Positions 1 through 9,486 of a stretch of DNA of 64,000 bases are shown in pieces. The stretch covers positions 124,001 to 188,000 of the forward strand of contig NZ_JAGSPD010000002.1 in assembly GCF_019203985.1 (NCBI RefSeq), in the 5' to 3' direction. This stretch comes from Winogradskyella luteola (GTDB lineage: Bacteria > Bacteroidota > Bacteroidia > Flavobacteriales > Flavobacteriaceae). The position numbers were made by a program, and so were the translations under genes. Within the stretch, counting starts at the first letter, position 1. The number at the start of each line of letters is the position of its first letter. Under the pieces are notes generated by a model. That model was not told where the DNA came from, ran no database searches, and was given only the letters and a program-made list of their open reading frames with translations.

Positions 1-329
1 GTATTTATTGAGGTGCTTTGAAACAGTTTAGCTTCCAAAAACGTTGTTTTTAAAGCACGTTCTGCTTGCCTGGTTAAATGCAAGTTTTTCTTTTCGTTGG
101 ATGTTGTGGTAATATTAGGATTGGCAGGACTCAGAATCTCTACTTTTCGTCTTAAGTGATTGAGATCTACATCCAATGAACTTAATATATCTATTGCCTT
201 TCCGTTTCCATCACGTAAAAGGCCCAACATTAAATGTTCGGTACCAATAAAATCATGACCCAAACGCAAGGCTTCTTCTTTGCTATACGCTATAACATCT
301 TTAACTCTTGGGGAAAAATTATCGTCCAT
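1..329 (-). CDS. clpC: ATP-dependent Clp protease ATP-binding subunit ClpC, N-terminal part (partial)
   Basis: The reverse strand reads from an ATG at 329 into the window edge (about 109 codons). The visible protein starts MDDNFSPRVKDVIAYSKEEA and continues with GHDFIGTEHLMLGLLRDGNG, the hallmark of the first Clp_N repeat of ClpC/ClpA AAA+ unfoldases, followed by a linker that begins the second repeat. The family unfolds substrates and feeds them to ClpP in the cytoplasm; the N domain seen here recruits adaptors and substrates. The AAA+ modules lie outside the window, so intactness cannot be judged. It is divergent from gyrA, with a 260-bp AT-rich shared upstream region in which I see no convincing TAnnTTTG promoter. 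Confidence 0.88.
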   Translation of the reverse strand, partial: MDDNFSPRVKDVIAYSKEEALRLGHDFIGTEHLMLGLLRDGNGKAIDILSSLDVDLNHLRRKVEILSPANPNITTTSNEKKNLHLTRQAERALKTTFLEAKLFQSTSIN

Positions 330-589
330 AGTAAACTCCTTTCTGCATTAAAAATAGTAAAAACATATTATCTATATGTCAAAAACTATACCTTAATTAT
401 TATAGATAAACGAATAGACTAAAAAACCTTTTTAAATCAAAGTAAAATTTAGGATACTTATTAACGAAAAAGATATTAAAAATTGTTAATAAAAACTCCT
501 AAAATAGGCTTTCAAAGTCTCAATAAACACTACTAAATTGGTTATATTAGCACGTTTTGAAAACCTACAAAAACTAATTTATTTTATAT

Positions 590-3127
590 ATGGCAGAAGG
601 AGAAAAACTCATTCCAATTAACATTGAAGATGAAATGAAATCGGCTTACATTGACTACTCAATGTCAGTCATTGTGTCACGTGCGTTACCAGATGTAAGA
701 GATGGTTTAAAGCCAGTGCATAGACGTGTACTTTATGGTATGCATGAGCTGGGTGTTAGAGCAAATACAGCACACAAAAAGTCAGCAAGAATTGTTGGTG
801 AAGTTTTGGGTAAGTATCATCCACATGGTGATACATCTGTTTATGACACTATGGTACGTATGGCTCAAGAATGGAGCTTACGTTACATGTTAATTGATGG
901 CCAAGGTAACTTTGGTTCTGTAGATGGCGATAGCCCCGCAGCAATGCGATATACAGAAGCACGTATGCGAAAGATTTCTGAAGACATGTTAGCAGATATA
1001 GACAAAGAGACTGTAGATCATAAGCTTAATTTTGATGACACTCTAGAAGAACCAACTGTTTTGCCGACGCGTATTCCTGGCCTGTTGGTCAATGGAGCTT
1101 CTGGTATTGCGGTCGGAATGGCAACAAATATGCCTCCGCACAATCTTACTGAAGTTGTAAATGGTACAATCGCATATATCGACAATAATGATATTGAGAT
1201 TGATGAATTAATGCAGCATATAAAGGCTCCAGATTTTCCAACAGGAGGTACCATATATGGATACGATGGTGTTAAAGAAGCTTTCCACACAGGTCGCGGA
1301 CGTATAGTAATGCGTGGCAAGGCCAATATAGAAGAAGTTAACGGGCGTGAGTGCATTATTGTAAATGAGATTCCTTACCAAGTGAATAAAGCAGACATGA
1401 TCAAAAAGACTGCAGACTTGGTTAATGATAAAAAGCTTGAAGGAATTTCTACCATTAGAGATGAGTCGGATAGAAATGGAATGCGTATCGTCTATGTATT
1501 GAAGCGTGATGCTATTCCAAATATTGTTCTTAATAAATTATATAAATACACAGCGTTACAATCGTCTTTTAGTGTCAATAATATTGCATTAGTCAATGGG
1601 CGACCACAACTTCTTAATTTAAAAGAGCTCATCCATTATTTTGTAGAGCATAGACACGATGTAGTTGTAAGACGTACCAAGTACGAACTACGTAAAGCTG
1701 AAGAACGTGCTCATATCCTAGAAGGTTTAATCATTGCCTCTGATAATATAGATGAAGTAATTGCACTAATTAGAGCGTCTGCAAATGCAGAAGAAGCAAA
1801 AGCAAAGTTAATTGAACGTTTTGAATTATCTGAGCTACAAGCTAAGGCTATTGTTGAGATGCGTCTACGTCAATTAACAGGACTAGAGCAAGATAAATTA
1901 CGTGCTGAGTATGAAGAGTTGATGAAAACCATAGAAGACCTTAAGGATATTCTAGAAAAGAAGGATCGTCGTATGGATATCATTAAATCAGAACTAGAAG
2001 TAGTCAGAGATAAATATGGAGATGAGCGTCGTTCGGTTATAGAATATGCAGGAGGTGACCTAAGTATTGAAGATATGATACCAGATGAAAAAGTAGTGAT
2101 TACTATTTCTCATGCAGGTTACATTAAGCGTACATCACTTACCGAATATAAAACTCAGAATAGAGGTGGAGTAGGCCAAAAAGCATCTACTACACGTAAC
2201 GAGGATTTCTTAGAACATTTATTTGTGGGCACTAACCACCAATATATGCTATTCTTTACGCAAAAAGGAAAATGTTTCTGGATGCGCGTTTACGAAATTC
2301 CAGAAGGCTCTAAAACTTCAAAAGGTAGAGCAATTCAAAATCTTATAAATATTGAGCAAGACGATAAGGTAATGGCCTTTATCTGTACTCAAGATCTTAA
2401 AGATGAAGATTACATCAATAGTCATTATGTTATCATGGCGACTAAGAAGGGGCAAGTAAAGAAAACATCTTTAGAACAATATTCTAGACCTCGAACTAAT
2501 GGTATCAATGCAATTACAATTAAAGAAGATGATACATTATTAGAAGCCAAGCTTACCACTGGGGAAAGTCAAGTGATGTTAGCATTAAAATCTGGTAAGG
2601 CTATTCGTTTTGAAGAAGCTAAAACTAGACCAATGGGCAGAAACGCATCTGGTGTAAGAGGTATTAGGCTTCAAGATGAAAAAACTGACGAAGTAATTGG
2701 TATGATTGCTGTAGATGATATGGACAGTAATATCCTTGTAGTTTCAGAAAATGGCTACGGAAAGCGCTCTAGCTTAGAAGATTACAGAATTACCAATAGA
2801 GGAGGAAAAGGAGTAAAAACTATTTCTATTACAGAAAAAACAGGTAACTTAGTATCCATTAAGAACGTAACCGATGATGATGATCTTATGATTATTAATA
2901 AATCTGGAATTGCCATACGTATGGAGGTTGCAGATTTACGCGTTATGGGTAGAGCCACACAAGGCGTAAAACTTATTAACTTGAAAGGTAATGATTCTAT
3001 AGCAGCTGTGGCTAAAGTTATGAAAGACGATGAAGATGAAACCGAAGATATTGACATAGAGACAACTGATAGTCAAGAGCCTAACGAAGATGGCACGGCT
3101 ATTGATAATAATGAAACCGAAAACTAA
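590..3127 (+). CDS. gyrA: DNA gyrase subunit A
   Basis: Full-length GyrA (845 aa), the breakage-reunion subunit of the type II topoisomerase that introduces negative supercoils with GyrB. The N-terminal winged-helix/tower core carries the catalytic tyrosine in [10 protein letters not shown] (Tyr121) and the quinolone-determining stretch [10 protein letters not shown], where the position equivalent to E. coli Ser83 is Thr82 and Asp86 equals Asp87. A coiled-coil/tower region is followed by the C-terminal beta-pinwheel with a degenerate GyrA box, QNRGGVG near residue 520, and other blade signatures such as NRGGKG. The tail is strongly acidic (about 35 residues rich in D/E), usual in Bacteroidota. 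The start [10 protein letters not shown] is the expected one. Very probably co-transcribed with the TPR gene 29 bp downstream. Confidence 0.98.
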   Translation: MAEGEKLIPINIEDEMKSAYIDYSMSVIVSRALPDVRDGLKPVHRRVLYGMHELGVRANTAHKKSARIVGEVLGKYHPHGDTSVYDTMVRMAQEWSLRYMLIDGQGNFGSVDGDSPAAMRYTEARMRKISEDMLADIDKETVDHKLNFDDTLEEPTVLPTRIPGLLVNGASGIAVGMATNMPPHNLTEVVNGTIAYIDNNDIEIDELMQHIKAPDFPTGGTIYGYDGVKEAFHTGRGRIVMRGKANIEEVNGRECIIVNEIPYQVNKADMIKKTADLVNDKKLEGISTIRDESDRNGMRIVYVLKRDAIPNIVLNKLYKYTALQSSFSVNNIALVNGRPQLLNLKELIHYFVEHRHDVVVRRTKYELRKAEERAHILEGLIIASDNIDEVIALIRASANAEEAKAKLIERFELSELQAKAIVEMRLRQLTGLEQDKLRAEYEELMKTIEDLKDILEKKDRRMDIIKSELEVVRDKYGDERRSVIEYAGGDLSIEDMIPDEKVVITISHAGYIKRTSLTEYKTQNRGGVGQKASTTRNEDFLEHLFVGTNHQYMLFFTQKGKCFWMRVYEIPEGSKTSKGRAIQNLINIEQDDKVMAFICTQDLKDEDYINSHYVIMATKKGQVKKTSLEQYSRPRTNGINAITIKEDDTLLEAKLTTGESQVMLALKSGKAIRFEEAKTRPMGRNASGVRGIRLQDEKTDEVIGMIAVDDMDSNILVVSENGYGKRSSLEDYRITNRGGKGVKTISITEKTGNLVSIKNVTDDDDLMIINKSGIAIRMEVADLRVMGRATQGVKLINLKGNDSIAAVAKVMKDDEDETEDIDIETTDSQEPNEDGTAIDNNETEN

Positions 3128-3156
3128 AAATTAACAATAAAATTATTTATTACAAA

Positions 3157-4443
3157 ATGAAAAAATTGATAACATTAGTGTTTGTTTTTGCTGTGGCAAC
3201 AGTATCTTTTGCTCAAAAAAGCGAAGTTAAAGCTATCGAAAAAGCACTTAAGAATAATAATTTCTCTGATGCCAAATCTGCCGTAGCTGCGGCAGAAGCA
3301 TTAATGAGCAATATGGACGATAAGACCAAAGCAAAATTTTACTTTTTAAAAGCACAAGCATTATATGCAAACGGTGCTGGTAACAATGCTGAAATTAATA
3401 CAGCTATAGCTACAATAGATGAGTTAAAGGATTTGGAATCTTCTATAGGTAAACTTAAGTATACAGAGCAAGTCAATGCCATGAAAGACAGATTATTAAA
3501 AGATTTTTTGGACAAAGCAAACAAGGATATAGAGAGAAAAGATTTCAAATCAGCAGTAAATCGTTTTGAAACTATGTATAAAGTGTCGCCTAAAGATACA
3601 CTATACTTATATTATGCTGCGTCTTATTCTGTAAACGATAATGATTATGAAACTGCATTAAAAAATTACAATAAACTAAAAAATTTAGGTTTCACAGGCA
3701 TTAAAATGAACTATATAGCCACTAATTTAGAAAGTGGGGAAGAAGAAGTATTTGGCGATAAAGCCAATAGAGATTTTGCAGTTAAAACACTAAAAACGCA
3801 TGCTGATCCAAAAGATCAAAAGAGCACTTCTAAAAAGGCAGAGATAGTTAAAAATATTGCTCTTATTTATGTATCAGAAGGAGAAGATGAAAAAGCTTTA
3901 GCAGCTATGTCTGATGCCAGAGAGGAAAATCCAGATGACTTAGGACTTTTATTATCTGAGGCTAATGTATATTTAAAAATGGGTAATAAAGAAAAATTTA
4001 AAACACTTATGGAAGAAGCTGTTGAAAAAGACCCAAATAACCCAGAACTGTTATTCAATTTAGGTGTTATTTCTTCTGAAGCTGGAAACACTGAAGAAGC
4101 TAAAAAATACTACGAAAAAGCACTTGTCCTAAACCCAAATTACATTGAAGTATATAACAATTTGGCTATTGTCGCTTTAGCAGAAGAATCCGCAATTATT
4201 GAAGAGATGAATAGCTTGGGTAATTCTTCAGCAGACAATAAGCGTTATGATGAGTTAAAGGAAAAGCGTATTCAATTATATAAAAATGCAATTCCTTATT
4301 TAGAAAAATCATTAAGTTTAGTGGAAAAAGTGGACACAATAACGAGCTTAATAAATATTTATAGTGTTATTGGAGATACCGAAAAAGTGAAGAGCTTAAA
4401 GGCTAAAAAAGAACAACTAGAAGCTTCATCTGGTGGTAACTAA
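3157..4443 (+). CDS. Exported tetratricopeptide-repeat protein
   Basis: A 428-aa protein with a clean Sec signal peptide (MKKLITLVFVFAVATVSFAQ, cleavage likely after SFA) and TPR helices. The clearest repeats are near residues 230-345 (for example NNPELLFNLGVISSEAGNTE followed by a KYYEKALVLNPNYIEVYNNL-type repeat). TPRs are protein-interaction scaffolds; in the periplasm or outer membrane of Bacteroidota they often belong to envelope assemblies, but nothing here identifies the partner. It follows gyrA closely and ends before a strong terminator, so it looks like the second gene of a gyrA operon. I recall this gyrA-TPR order as common in Flavobacteriaceae; the specific function is unknown. 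Confidence 0.9.
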   Translation: MKKLITLVFVFAVATVSFAQKSEVKAIEKALKNNNFSDAKSAVAAAEALMSNMDDKTKAKFYFLKAQALYANGAGNNAEINTAIATIDELKDLESSIGKLKYTEQVNAMKDRLLKDFLDKANKDIERKDFKSAVNRFETMYKVSPKDTLYLYYAASYSVNDNDYETALKNYNKLKNLGFTGIKMNYIATNLESGEEEVFGDKANRDFAVKTLKTHADPKDQKSTSKKAEIVKNIALIYVSEGEDEKALAAMSDAREENPDDLGLLLSEANVYLKMGNKEKFKTLMEEAVEKDPNNPELLFNLGVISSEAGNTEEAKKYYEKALVLNPNYIEVYNNLAIVALAEESAIIEEMNSLGNSSADNKRYDELKEKRIQLYKNAIPYLEKSLSLVEKVDTITSLINIYSVIGDTEKVKSLKAKKEQLEASSGGN

Positions 4444-4466
4444 TAATCCCTAATCATGTATAAATC

Positions 4467-4500
4467 AAAAAGCGACTTTTAAAAAAAGTCGCTTTTTTTT
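4467..4500. terminator. Rho-independent terminator, probably bidirectional
   Basis: A stem AAAAAGCGACTTTT / AAAAGTCGCTTTTT with a 3-nt loop is followed by a T-run on the plus strand and preceded by an A-run that serves as a T-run on the minus strand. It sits between the convergent TPR gene and the NlpC/P60 gene; the minus-strand stop codon (4499-4501) touches it. Confidence 0.9.
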
Positions 4501-5248
4501 ATATGATTTTTTTTATGACTCTAAGCCTATGTGTATGTACATTTTTATCTGTATTATAGATACCGCTATGATCTAATCGATCTATACGTACTTTACCATG
4601 CGCATGAATGATATAGTTATCTTCCATTATAATGCCAACATGAATGATATTGCCTTCGGCATTATCGAAAAATGCCAAATCACCAGGTTCACTTTCTTCA
4701 ATAAAACTTAAAGGCATACCTTGTGTAGCCTGCTCAGAAGCATCCCTTAAAAGCTTATATCCATTAAGTTTGTATACCATTTGTGTAAAACCAGAACAGT
4801 CGATGCCAAATGGTGTTTTTCCTCCCCAAAGATATGGTGCATTGAGATATAGAAATGATGTTTTTACAATTTCAGATTTAAGATGCTTCGATGTTATACA
4901 ATTACCATCAAACTTATGGTTCATTAATTGTAGCGCGTTTAAATCTGATCCTATAGGAATTGGGTATAAATTGTCAGCATCATCCGAAACATATTCAATC
5001 AAATCCTTGGACAAGTTAACGTTAGATTTTAAAAGATTTGTATAATCAGCTTCTTCAATTTCTTTGTACTGCTTATTATCTATCCAACCTTCATACTTAT
5101 CATAAGCAAAACGAATACGGCTCCACTTTTTACGCTGCTCCAAAACCTTAAACTGATCTCCATACAAAGCTTGCGTTACCATTTCACTGGTATCGTTAGC
5201 TTCTAATCTTATCGGTACAATTCCTAGATTACAAATGCCGTATTGCAT
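4499..5248 (-). CDS. NlpC/P60 (C40) peptidoglycan endopeptidase with SH3-like domains
   Basis: A 249-aa protein of the gamma-D-glutamyl-diamino-acid endopeptidase type that cuts peptidoglycan stem peptides. An N-terminal bacterial SH3-like region (about residues 8-65, including KWSRIRFAYDKYEGWID) precedes a second linker/SH3-like part and the C-terminal NlpC/P60 catalytic domain. The catalytic Cys151 is in GIDCSGFTQM, His203 in IIHVGI, and the third polar residue is probably His215 in YIIHAHG. No signal peptide is visible, so it either acts on imported muropeptides in the cytoplasm (recycling) or is exported by an unrecognised route; several flavobacterial homologues also lack one. It lies 9 bp downstream of the thiolase gene on the same strand and may be co-transcribed with it. 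Confidence 0.93.
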   Translation of the reverse strand: MQYGICNLGIVPIRLEANDTSEMVTQALYGDQFKVLEQRKKWSRIRFAYDKYEGWIDNKQYKEIEEADYTNLLKSNVNLSKDLIEYVSDDADNLYPIPIGSDLNALQLMNHKFDGNCITSKHLKSEIVKTSFLYLNAPYLWGGKTPFGIDCSGFTQMVYKLNGYKLLRDASEQATQGMPLSFIEESEPGDLAFFDNAEGNIIHVGIIMEDNYIIHAHGKVRIDRLDHSGIYNTDKNVHTHRLRVIKKII

Positions 5249-5257
5249 AAATAAGTT

Positions 5258-6436
5258 TTAAGCGCGCTCTAATACCATAGCTGAAGCACCACCACCGCCA
5301 TTACAGATAGCTGCGGCTCCAATTTTAGCATCATTTTGATGAAGTACATTAATTAATGTCACTAAGATTCTGGCACCAGAACATCCAAGCGGATGCCCCA
5401 AGGATACAGCTCCGCCATTAACGTTAACATTGCTATCATTTAATCCTAATAGTTTCATATTGGCTAAACCAACAACAGAAAATGCCTCATTAAACTCAAA
5501 GTAATCAACATCATTTAAATCTATATTAGCTTTAGCTAGAGCCTTTGGTAAAGCTTTAGCTGGTGCAGTAGTAAACCATTTCGGCTCTTGTGCAGCATCG
5601 GCATAACTCTTTACAGTCGCAATAGGGGATAGGCCTAATTCATTTGCTTTCTCTCGACTCATCAATACCATTGCCGCAGCTCCATCATTTATTGTCGAAG
5701 CATTTGCCGCAGTTACAGTACCTTCTTTAGTGAATGCAGGACGCAAAGCAGGGATTTTTTCCATTTTCACATTAGTATATTCCTCGTCTCTATCCACAAC
5801 AATTGCATCGCCACGACGTTGAGGAACTTCAACAGGAATAACTTCATCATTAAACTTGCCAGCATCCCAAGCTGCTTTTGAACGTTCGTAAGATTGAATT
5901 GCAAAGTTATCTTGATCTTCTCTGCTAAATTCATATTCAGCAGCACAGGCATCTGCACAGACACCCATGGCATTTTTATCGTAAGCATCTACCAAACCAT
6001 CTTTTTGCATACCATCTTCAAGCGTAGCTGGGCCAAATTTTGTAGCACTACGAGCATGATAATAATGAGGTATAGCGCTCATGTTTTCCATGCCACCTGC
6101 AACAACTATTTCAGCATCACCCAACTGAATGGCTTGTGCGGCTTGCATAATAGCTTTCATACCAGACGCACAAACTTTATTTATCGTAGTACAAGGAACC
6201 GTATCTGGTATACCGGCATATATCGCAGCTTGTCTCGCTGGTGCTTGTCCTGTACCAGCTTGTACAACATTCCCCATTAAGACTTCTTGAACTAATTCTG
6301 GTTTTAGATTAATTTTATCTAAAGCGCCTTTAATAGCCGCTGCGCCTAATCTTGGTGCAGGCACGCTAGATAAACTCCCTAAAAAACTTCCTATCGGTGT
6401 TCTAACTGCAGATACGATTACAACGTCCTTGTTCAT
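5258..6436 (-). CDS. Acetyl-CoA C-acetyltransferase (thiolase)
   Basis: A 392-aa thiolase that condenses two acetyl-CoA to acetoacetyl-CoA or performs the reverse cleavage in fatty-acid/ketone metabolism. Signatures: VRTPIGSFLG near the N terminus, nucleophilic Cys89 in INKVCASGMKA, NEAFSVV, GGAVSLGHPLGCSGARI with the catalytic His, and CNGGGGASAM with the second catalytic Cys at the C terminus. I chose the ATG at 6436 (MNKDVVIVSAVRTP) because an upstream in-frame ATG at 6475 would only add 13 residues (MINFAAINLNTKR) not seen in the family. The substrate (acetoacetyl-CoA against longer 3-ketoacyl-CoA) cannot be decided from sequence, but length and motifs fit the biosynthetic/AtoB-type class. 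Confidence 0.95.
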   Translation of the reverse strand: MNKDVVIVSAVRTPIGSFLGSLSSVPAPRLGAAAIKGALDKINLKPELVQEVLMGNVVQAGTGQAPARQAAIYAGIPDTVPCTTINKVCASGMKAIMQAAQAIQLGDAEIVVAGGMENMSAIPHYYHARSATKFGPATLEDGMQKDGLVDAYDKNAMGVCADACAAEYEFSREDQDNFAIQSYERSKAAWDAGKFNDEVIPVEVPQRRGDAIVVDRDEEYTNVKMEKIPALRPAFTKEGTVTAANASTINDGAAAMVLMSREKANELGLSPIATVKSYADAAQEPKWFTTAPAKALPKALAKANIDLNDVDYFEFNEAFSVVGLANMKLLGLNDSNVNVNGGAVSLGHPLGCSGARILVTLINVLHQNDAKIGAAAICNGGGGASAMVLERA

Positions 6437-6549
6437 TCTTTTTGTGTTTAAATTAATTGCTGCGAAATTAATCATTTTTTAAGATATTTTAGAATGAATT
6501 AATGAATATAGCCACGTAAAATTCTAATATTTGTTACATTTGATTATAT

Positions 6550-8601
6550 ATGAAGGAACTTCTGAACAAATGGTATAAAAATCATGCGCTAGTATATAAA
6601 ATACTGCTGTTTTTGGTGACCACGCTTTTTATTGTCTACTTATTTCCAAAAACAGGGAAATTCAGATATTCATTTGAAAAAGGAAAACCATGGCAATCTG
6701 AAAATTTATATGCGCCTTTTAATTTTGCCATAAAAAAAGCGCAAGATGAGATAGAAAAAGAGCAGGCAGAAACAGAAAAAAATGCTTCAGTTTACTTTGA
6801 TGTAAATACACAACTTAGTAATAATACACTTTCTGATTATGCAAAAAAATTCAATCAAATATTTAATGATACGCTTTACTTAAATGTTCGAAATTCAAAT
6901 CTATATAAGTCAGGTAAAACCTTTATAGATAAACTTTATAACAATGGAGTTCTAGATTCTGACTATTCGTATTCCAATGATAAATCCGTTGTCTTAGTAG
7001 AGTCCAATACAATTGAAAAAGAGCTGTTATATGGAGATTTGGTTGAAATTAGCCAACTAAGACAACTCCTAGAAAATCATCTTCCAAATTCTATAGCTTC
7101 AGACAAACGAAATAAAATGATATCACTATTTTTTGATATCGTAAAACCAAATGTAACACTCAATGAAAGTTTAACACAAAAGACACTAGAAGAGGAGCTC
7201 TCTCAGATTTCACAAACACGAGGTAGTATTGAAAAAGATCAGTTAATCATATCAAAAGGGCAGGTTGTTAAGGATGAAGAGTACAATATTTTAAATTCTC
7301 TAAAAGCGGAATACGAATCCCAAGTTTGGAATACAGCAAATTACAATTGGGTACTTGTTGCCTATACATTATTAGTTGCCTTAGCACTTTTGATGCTTCT
7401 ATTATTTCTAAGAAAATACAGAATAGTGGTCTTTCTCAACAATACAAAAGTTACTTTTATTTTCTTCAATGTCGGGTTAATGATTTTATTGACCACATTG
7501 GTTATTAATTATAATTCACAATACATATATGTTGTGCCATTGTGTATTTTACCATTGGTTTTAAAAGCATTTTTTGATGCAAGATTAGGCTTGTTTGCCC
7601 ACGTCCTTACAGTGTTGTTATTAGGCTTCATTGTACCAAATAGCTATGAATATATGTTTCTGCAGATTATTGCAGGAATTGTAACTATTCTCACTGTTTC
7701 GGAATTATATAAACGTGCCAATTTATTTATTTCCGTGGGACAAATTACACTTATCTATATCATTGCTTATTTTGCTTTCTTTGTAATTCATGAAGGGCAA
7801 ATAACGAGTCTAAAATGGGAAACATTTGGTTTGTTTATTCTGTGTGGATTAGCGACACTATTTGTACAACCTTTAATTTATATTTATGAAAAGATATTTG
7901 GCTTAGTTTCTGACGTATCGCTTTTAGAGCTTTCAGATACCAATACCAGACTTTTAAAGGAACTTTCCAATAAAGCACCTGGTACATTCCACCACTCGTT
8001 GAATGTGGCCAATTTAGCAGAAGCGTCAGCCAATGAGATAGGTGCGAATTCGATGTTGGTTAGGGTAGGAGCATTGTATCATGATATCGGTAAGATGAGT
8101 AACCCAACTTACTTCACAGAAAACCAAAGTACAGGCATTAATCCTCATGATGAGTTATCTAATCTAGAGAGTGCAAAAATAATAATTGACCATACGCTAA
8201 GCGGTATTGAAATTGCCAAACGAAATAACCTTCCAGATCGTGTCATTGATTTTATAAGAACGCACCATGGAACAAGTTCAGTATATTATTTTTACATGAA
8301 AGAAAAAGCTGAAAATGAAGATGTTGACATTAATGATTTTTCATATCCTGGCCCAAAACCGTTCAGCAAGGAAACTGCGATTTTAATGATGTGTGACAGT
8401 GTAGAAGCAGCATCTAAAAGTTTAAAAGAACCCACAACAACTAAAATTAATGAGTTTGTAGAAAACATTGTTAATAAGCAAATGGAAAGTGGTCAGTTTT
8501 TAAATGCTAACATTACTTTTAAGGAAATTCAATCTATAAAGAAGGTTTTAAAGCATAAGTTAGCTAATATTTACCACCTTAGAATTGAGTATCCAGAATA
8601 A
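6550..8601 (+). CDS. 7TM-HD family phosphodiesterase (PgpH-like, predicted c-di-AMP phosphodiesterase)
   Basis: A 683-aa integral membrane protein with the 7TMR-HD architecture: an N-terminal TM (about residues 15-32), a large extracytoplasmic 7TMR-HDED domain (to about residue 265), seven TM helices (about 270-455), and a cytoplasmic HD domain. The HD metal site is visible as HHSLNVANLAE, then YHDIGKM, then RTHHGT and MCDSVEAAS. In Listeria PgpH this architecture hydrolyses cyclic di-AMP to pApA; the same role (envelope/osmotic homeostasis) is inferred here. Length is close to PgpH. It is divergent from the thiolase gene and is followed by the tRNA promoter. Confidence 0.93.
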   Translation: MKELLNKWYKNHALVYKILLFLVTTLFIVYLFPKTGKFRYSFEKGKPWQSENLYAPFNFAIKKAQDEIEKEQAETEKNASVYFDVNTQLSNNTLSDYAKKFNQIFNDTLYLNVRNSNLYKSGKTFIDKLYNNGVLDSDYSYSNDKSVVLVESNTIEKELLYGDLVEISQLRQLLENHLPNSIASDKRNKMISLFFDIVKPNVTLNESLTQKTLEEELSQISQTRGSIEKDQLIISKGQVVKDEEYNILNSLKAEYESQVWNTANYNWVLVAYTLLVALALLMLLLFLRKYRIVVFLNNTKVTFIFFNVGLMILLTTLVINYNSQYIYVVPLCILPLVLKAFFDARLGLFAHVLTVLLLGFIVPNSYEYMFLQIIAGIVTILTVSELYKRANLFISVGQITLIYIIAYFAFFVIHEGQITSLKWETFGLFILCGLATLFVQPLIYIYEKIFGLVSDVSLLELSDTNTRLLKELSNKAPGTFHHSLNVANLAEASANEIGANSMLVRVGALYHDIGKMSNPTYFTENQSTGINPHDELSNLESAKIIIDHTLSGIEIAKRNNLPDRVIDFIRTHHGTSSVYYFYMKEKAENEDVDINDFSYPGPKPFSKETAILMMCDSVEAASKSLKEPTTTKINEFVENIVNKQMESGQFLNANITFKEIQSIKKVLKHKLANIYHLRIEYPE

Positions 8602-8635
8602 AGTCACTTTTATTACAAAAAACTAAAAAAAATTG

Positions 8636-8666
8636 TTGCGTTCTTTAATATGAAAAGTTACATTTG
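8636..8666 (+). promoter_or_regulatory. Bacteroidota-type promoter of the tRNA cluster
   Basis: TTG (8636-8638), a 20-nt spacer and TACATTTG (8659-8666) fit the flavobacterial consensus TTG-N17-23-TAnnTTTG exactly. The expected transcription start is near 8672, about 70 nt before tRNA-Ser. Confidence 0.7.
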
Positions 8667-8739
8667 CACCCGCCTAAATGATAAAGATATATTTGTCTAC
8701 AGGCTTACAATTTCATAGAACGTTCTATAAGTATTGTTT

Positions 8740-8823
8740 GGAGAGGTGCCAGAGTGGTAATGGAGCAGATTGCTAATCTGTCAACGCGTAAGTGTTGCCC
8801 GGGTTCGAATCCCGGTCTCTCCG
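8740..8823 (+). tRNA. tRNA-Ser (anticodon GCT)
   Basis: A complete cloverleaf: acceptor GGAGAGG pairs with TCTCTCC (one G-T), D-arm, anticodon stem GCAGA/TCTGT with loop TTGCTAA (anticodon GCT, reading AGC/AGU), a long class II variable arm around CAACGCGTAAGTGTTG, T-arm with GGTTCGAATCCC and discriminator G. CCA is not encoded. First gene of the tRNA cluster. Confidence 0.95.
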
Positions 8824-8843
8824 CAAATTAGATAACCAGTTTT

Positions 8844-8918
8844 CGGGGTGTAGCGTAGCCCGGTTATCGCGCCGCGTTTGGGACGCGGAGGTCGCAGGTT
8901 CGAATCCTGCCACCCCGA
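8844..8918 (+). tRNA. tRNA-Pro (anticodon TGG)
   Basis: Acceptor CGGGGTG pairs with CACCCCG, the anticodon stem CCGCG/CGCGG encloses the loop TTTGGGA (anticodon TGG), and the T-arm GCAGGTTCGAATCCTGC is perfect. The characteristic proline-type C1-G72 pair and discriminator A are present. CCA is not encoded; it lies 20 nt after tRNA-Ser. Confidence 0.95.
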
Positions 8919-8944
8919 CTTTTTAGGGTTTTAAACTCTTGAAT

Positions 8945-9005
8945 TGTAATATAGCTCAGCTGGATAGAGCATCCCGATTTTATCGGGACGGTCACAGTTT
9001 GAGTC
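8945..9005 (+). pseudogene. tRNA remnant with hairpin in place of the anticodon arm
   Basis: The stretch 8952-8971 is identical to the D-arm region of the neighbouring tRNA-Arg (TAGCTCAGCTGGATAGAGCA). Instead of a normal anticodon arm it carries the perfect hairpin TCCCGAT-TTT-ATCGGGA (8972-8988), followed by CGGTC as in a tRNA. The T-arm region after it (CACAGTTTGAGTCA) cannot form a T-stem and there is no pairing 3' acceptor strand. It is therefore not a functional tRNA but a decayed or recombined tRNA half. The same hairpin replaces the anticodon arm in the fragment at 9382. Confidence 0.75.
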
Positions 9006-9010
9006 ATAAA

Positions 9011-9084
<74 letters not shown>

Positions 9085-9085
9085 C

Positions 9086-9120
9086 AAAAGGCTTCACTTG
9101 TAATAGTGGGGCTTTTTTGT
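9086..9120 (+). terminator. Terminator of the tRNA cluster
   Basis: The sequence directly after tRNA-Arg forms AAAAGGCTTCACT / AGTGGGGCTTTTTT (13 bp with G-T pairs, 6-nt loop) followed by a T-run. It lies within the duplicated unit and is repeated at 9440. Confidence 0.85.
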
Positions 9121-9133
9121 TTTTCAATAGCTT

Positions 9134-9385
9134 ATGTACTGTACCTATATTTTATATTCACAATCAAAGGACCGATACTACATCGGTCACAGTGCGGATT
9201 TGGACGATAGGCTAAAACGCCATAATGGTGGGAGAAGCAAGTCCACTAAATATGGTATCCCATGGAAAATCGTCTACACAAAAGAATTTGCGACCAAACC
9301 GGAAGCCTATCAGCACGAAATGCATATTAAGCGACCGAAATCCAGGGATTTCATATTGAAGCTGATAGAGCTACAGAGAGAATAG
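9134..9385 (+). CDS. Small GIY-YIG nuclease, copy 1
   Basis: An 83-aa single-domain protein of the GIY-YIG superfamily (UPF0213/YhbQ-like). The fold signature is YILYSQSKDRYYIGHSADLD: a degenerate GIY strand, YIG at residues 16-18, Arg26 in DDRLKRHNGG, and the acidic metal ligand Glu62 (with Glu57) in EAYQHEMHIKRPKSRDF. It starts 14 nt after a tRNA terminator, and its stop codon TAG (9383-9385) lies inside tRNA-derived sequence, so the C-terminal residues LQRE may be secondary. It is about 97% identical in DNA to copy 2, with five amino-acid changes before the tail. Whether it is active is unknown; GIY-YIG enzymes include repair nucleases and homing endonucleases, and the tRNA setting suggests a mobile or formerly mobile gene. 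Confidence 0.85.
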   Translation: MYCTYILYSQSKDRYYIGHSADLDDRLKRHNGGRSKSTKYGIPWKIVYTKEFATKPEAYQHEMHIKRPKSRDFILKLIELQRE

Positions 9386-9438
9386 AGCATCCCGATTTCC
9401 TATCGGGACGGTCCTAGGTTCGAATCCTAGTGCCATCA
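9382..9438 (+). pseudogene. tRNA 3' fragment with hairpin replacing the anticodon arm
   Basis: The fragment starts ATAGAGCA, continues with the hairpin TCCCGAT-TTCCT-ATCGGGA (9390-9408), and from CGGTCC onward is identical to the tRNA-Arg T-arm and 3' acceptor strand (through TGCCATCA). The 5' acceptor strand and D-stem are missing, so it cannot fold as a tRNA. It forms the 5' end of the second duplicated unit and is followed by a copy of the tRNA terminator. Confidence 0.85.
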
Positions 9439-9439
9439 C

Positions 9440-9472
9440 AAAAGGCTTCACTTGTATAGTGGGGCTTTTTTG
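9440..9472 (+). terminator. Duplicated tRNA-type terminator
   Basis: The same stem as at 9086 (AAAAGGCTTCACT / AGTGGGGCTTTTTT) with a 5-nt loop (TGTAT). It would end transcription from GIY-YIG copy 1 before copy 2. Confidence 0.8.
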
Positions 9473-9486
9473 TTTTTCAATAGCTT

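Noticed and set aside
234..422. 62-codon open frame on the plus strand
   Set aside because: It lies antisense to the start of clpC and extends into the AT-rich intergenic region with no coding character.
5894..6280. 128-codon plus-strand frame inside the thiolase gene
   Set aside because: It is antisense to a well-conserved thiolase and has no family features.
6535..6542. TACATTTG box directly upstream of the 7TM-HD gene as promoter
   Set aside because: It would give an almost leaderless message and no TTG lies at the right distance, so it was not listed as a promoter.
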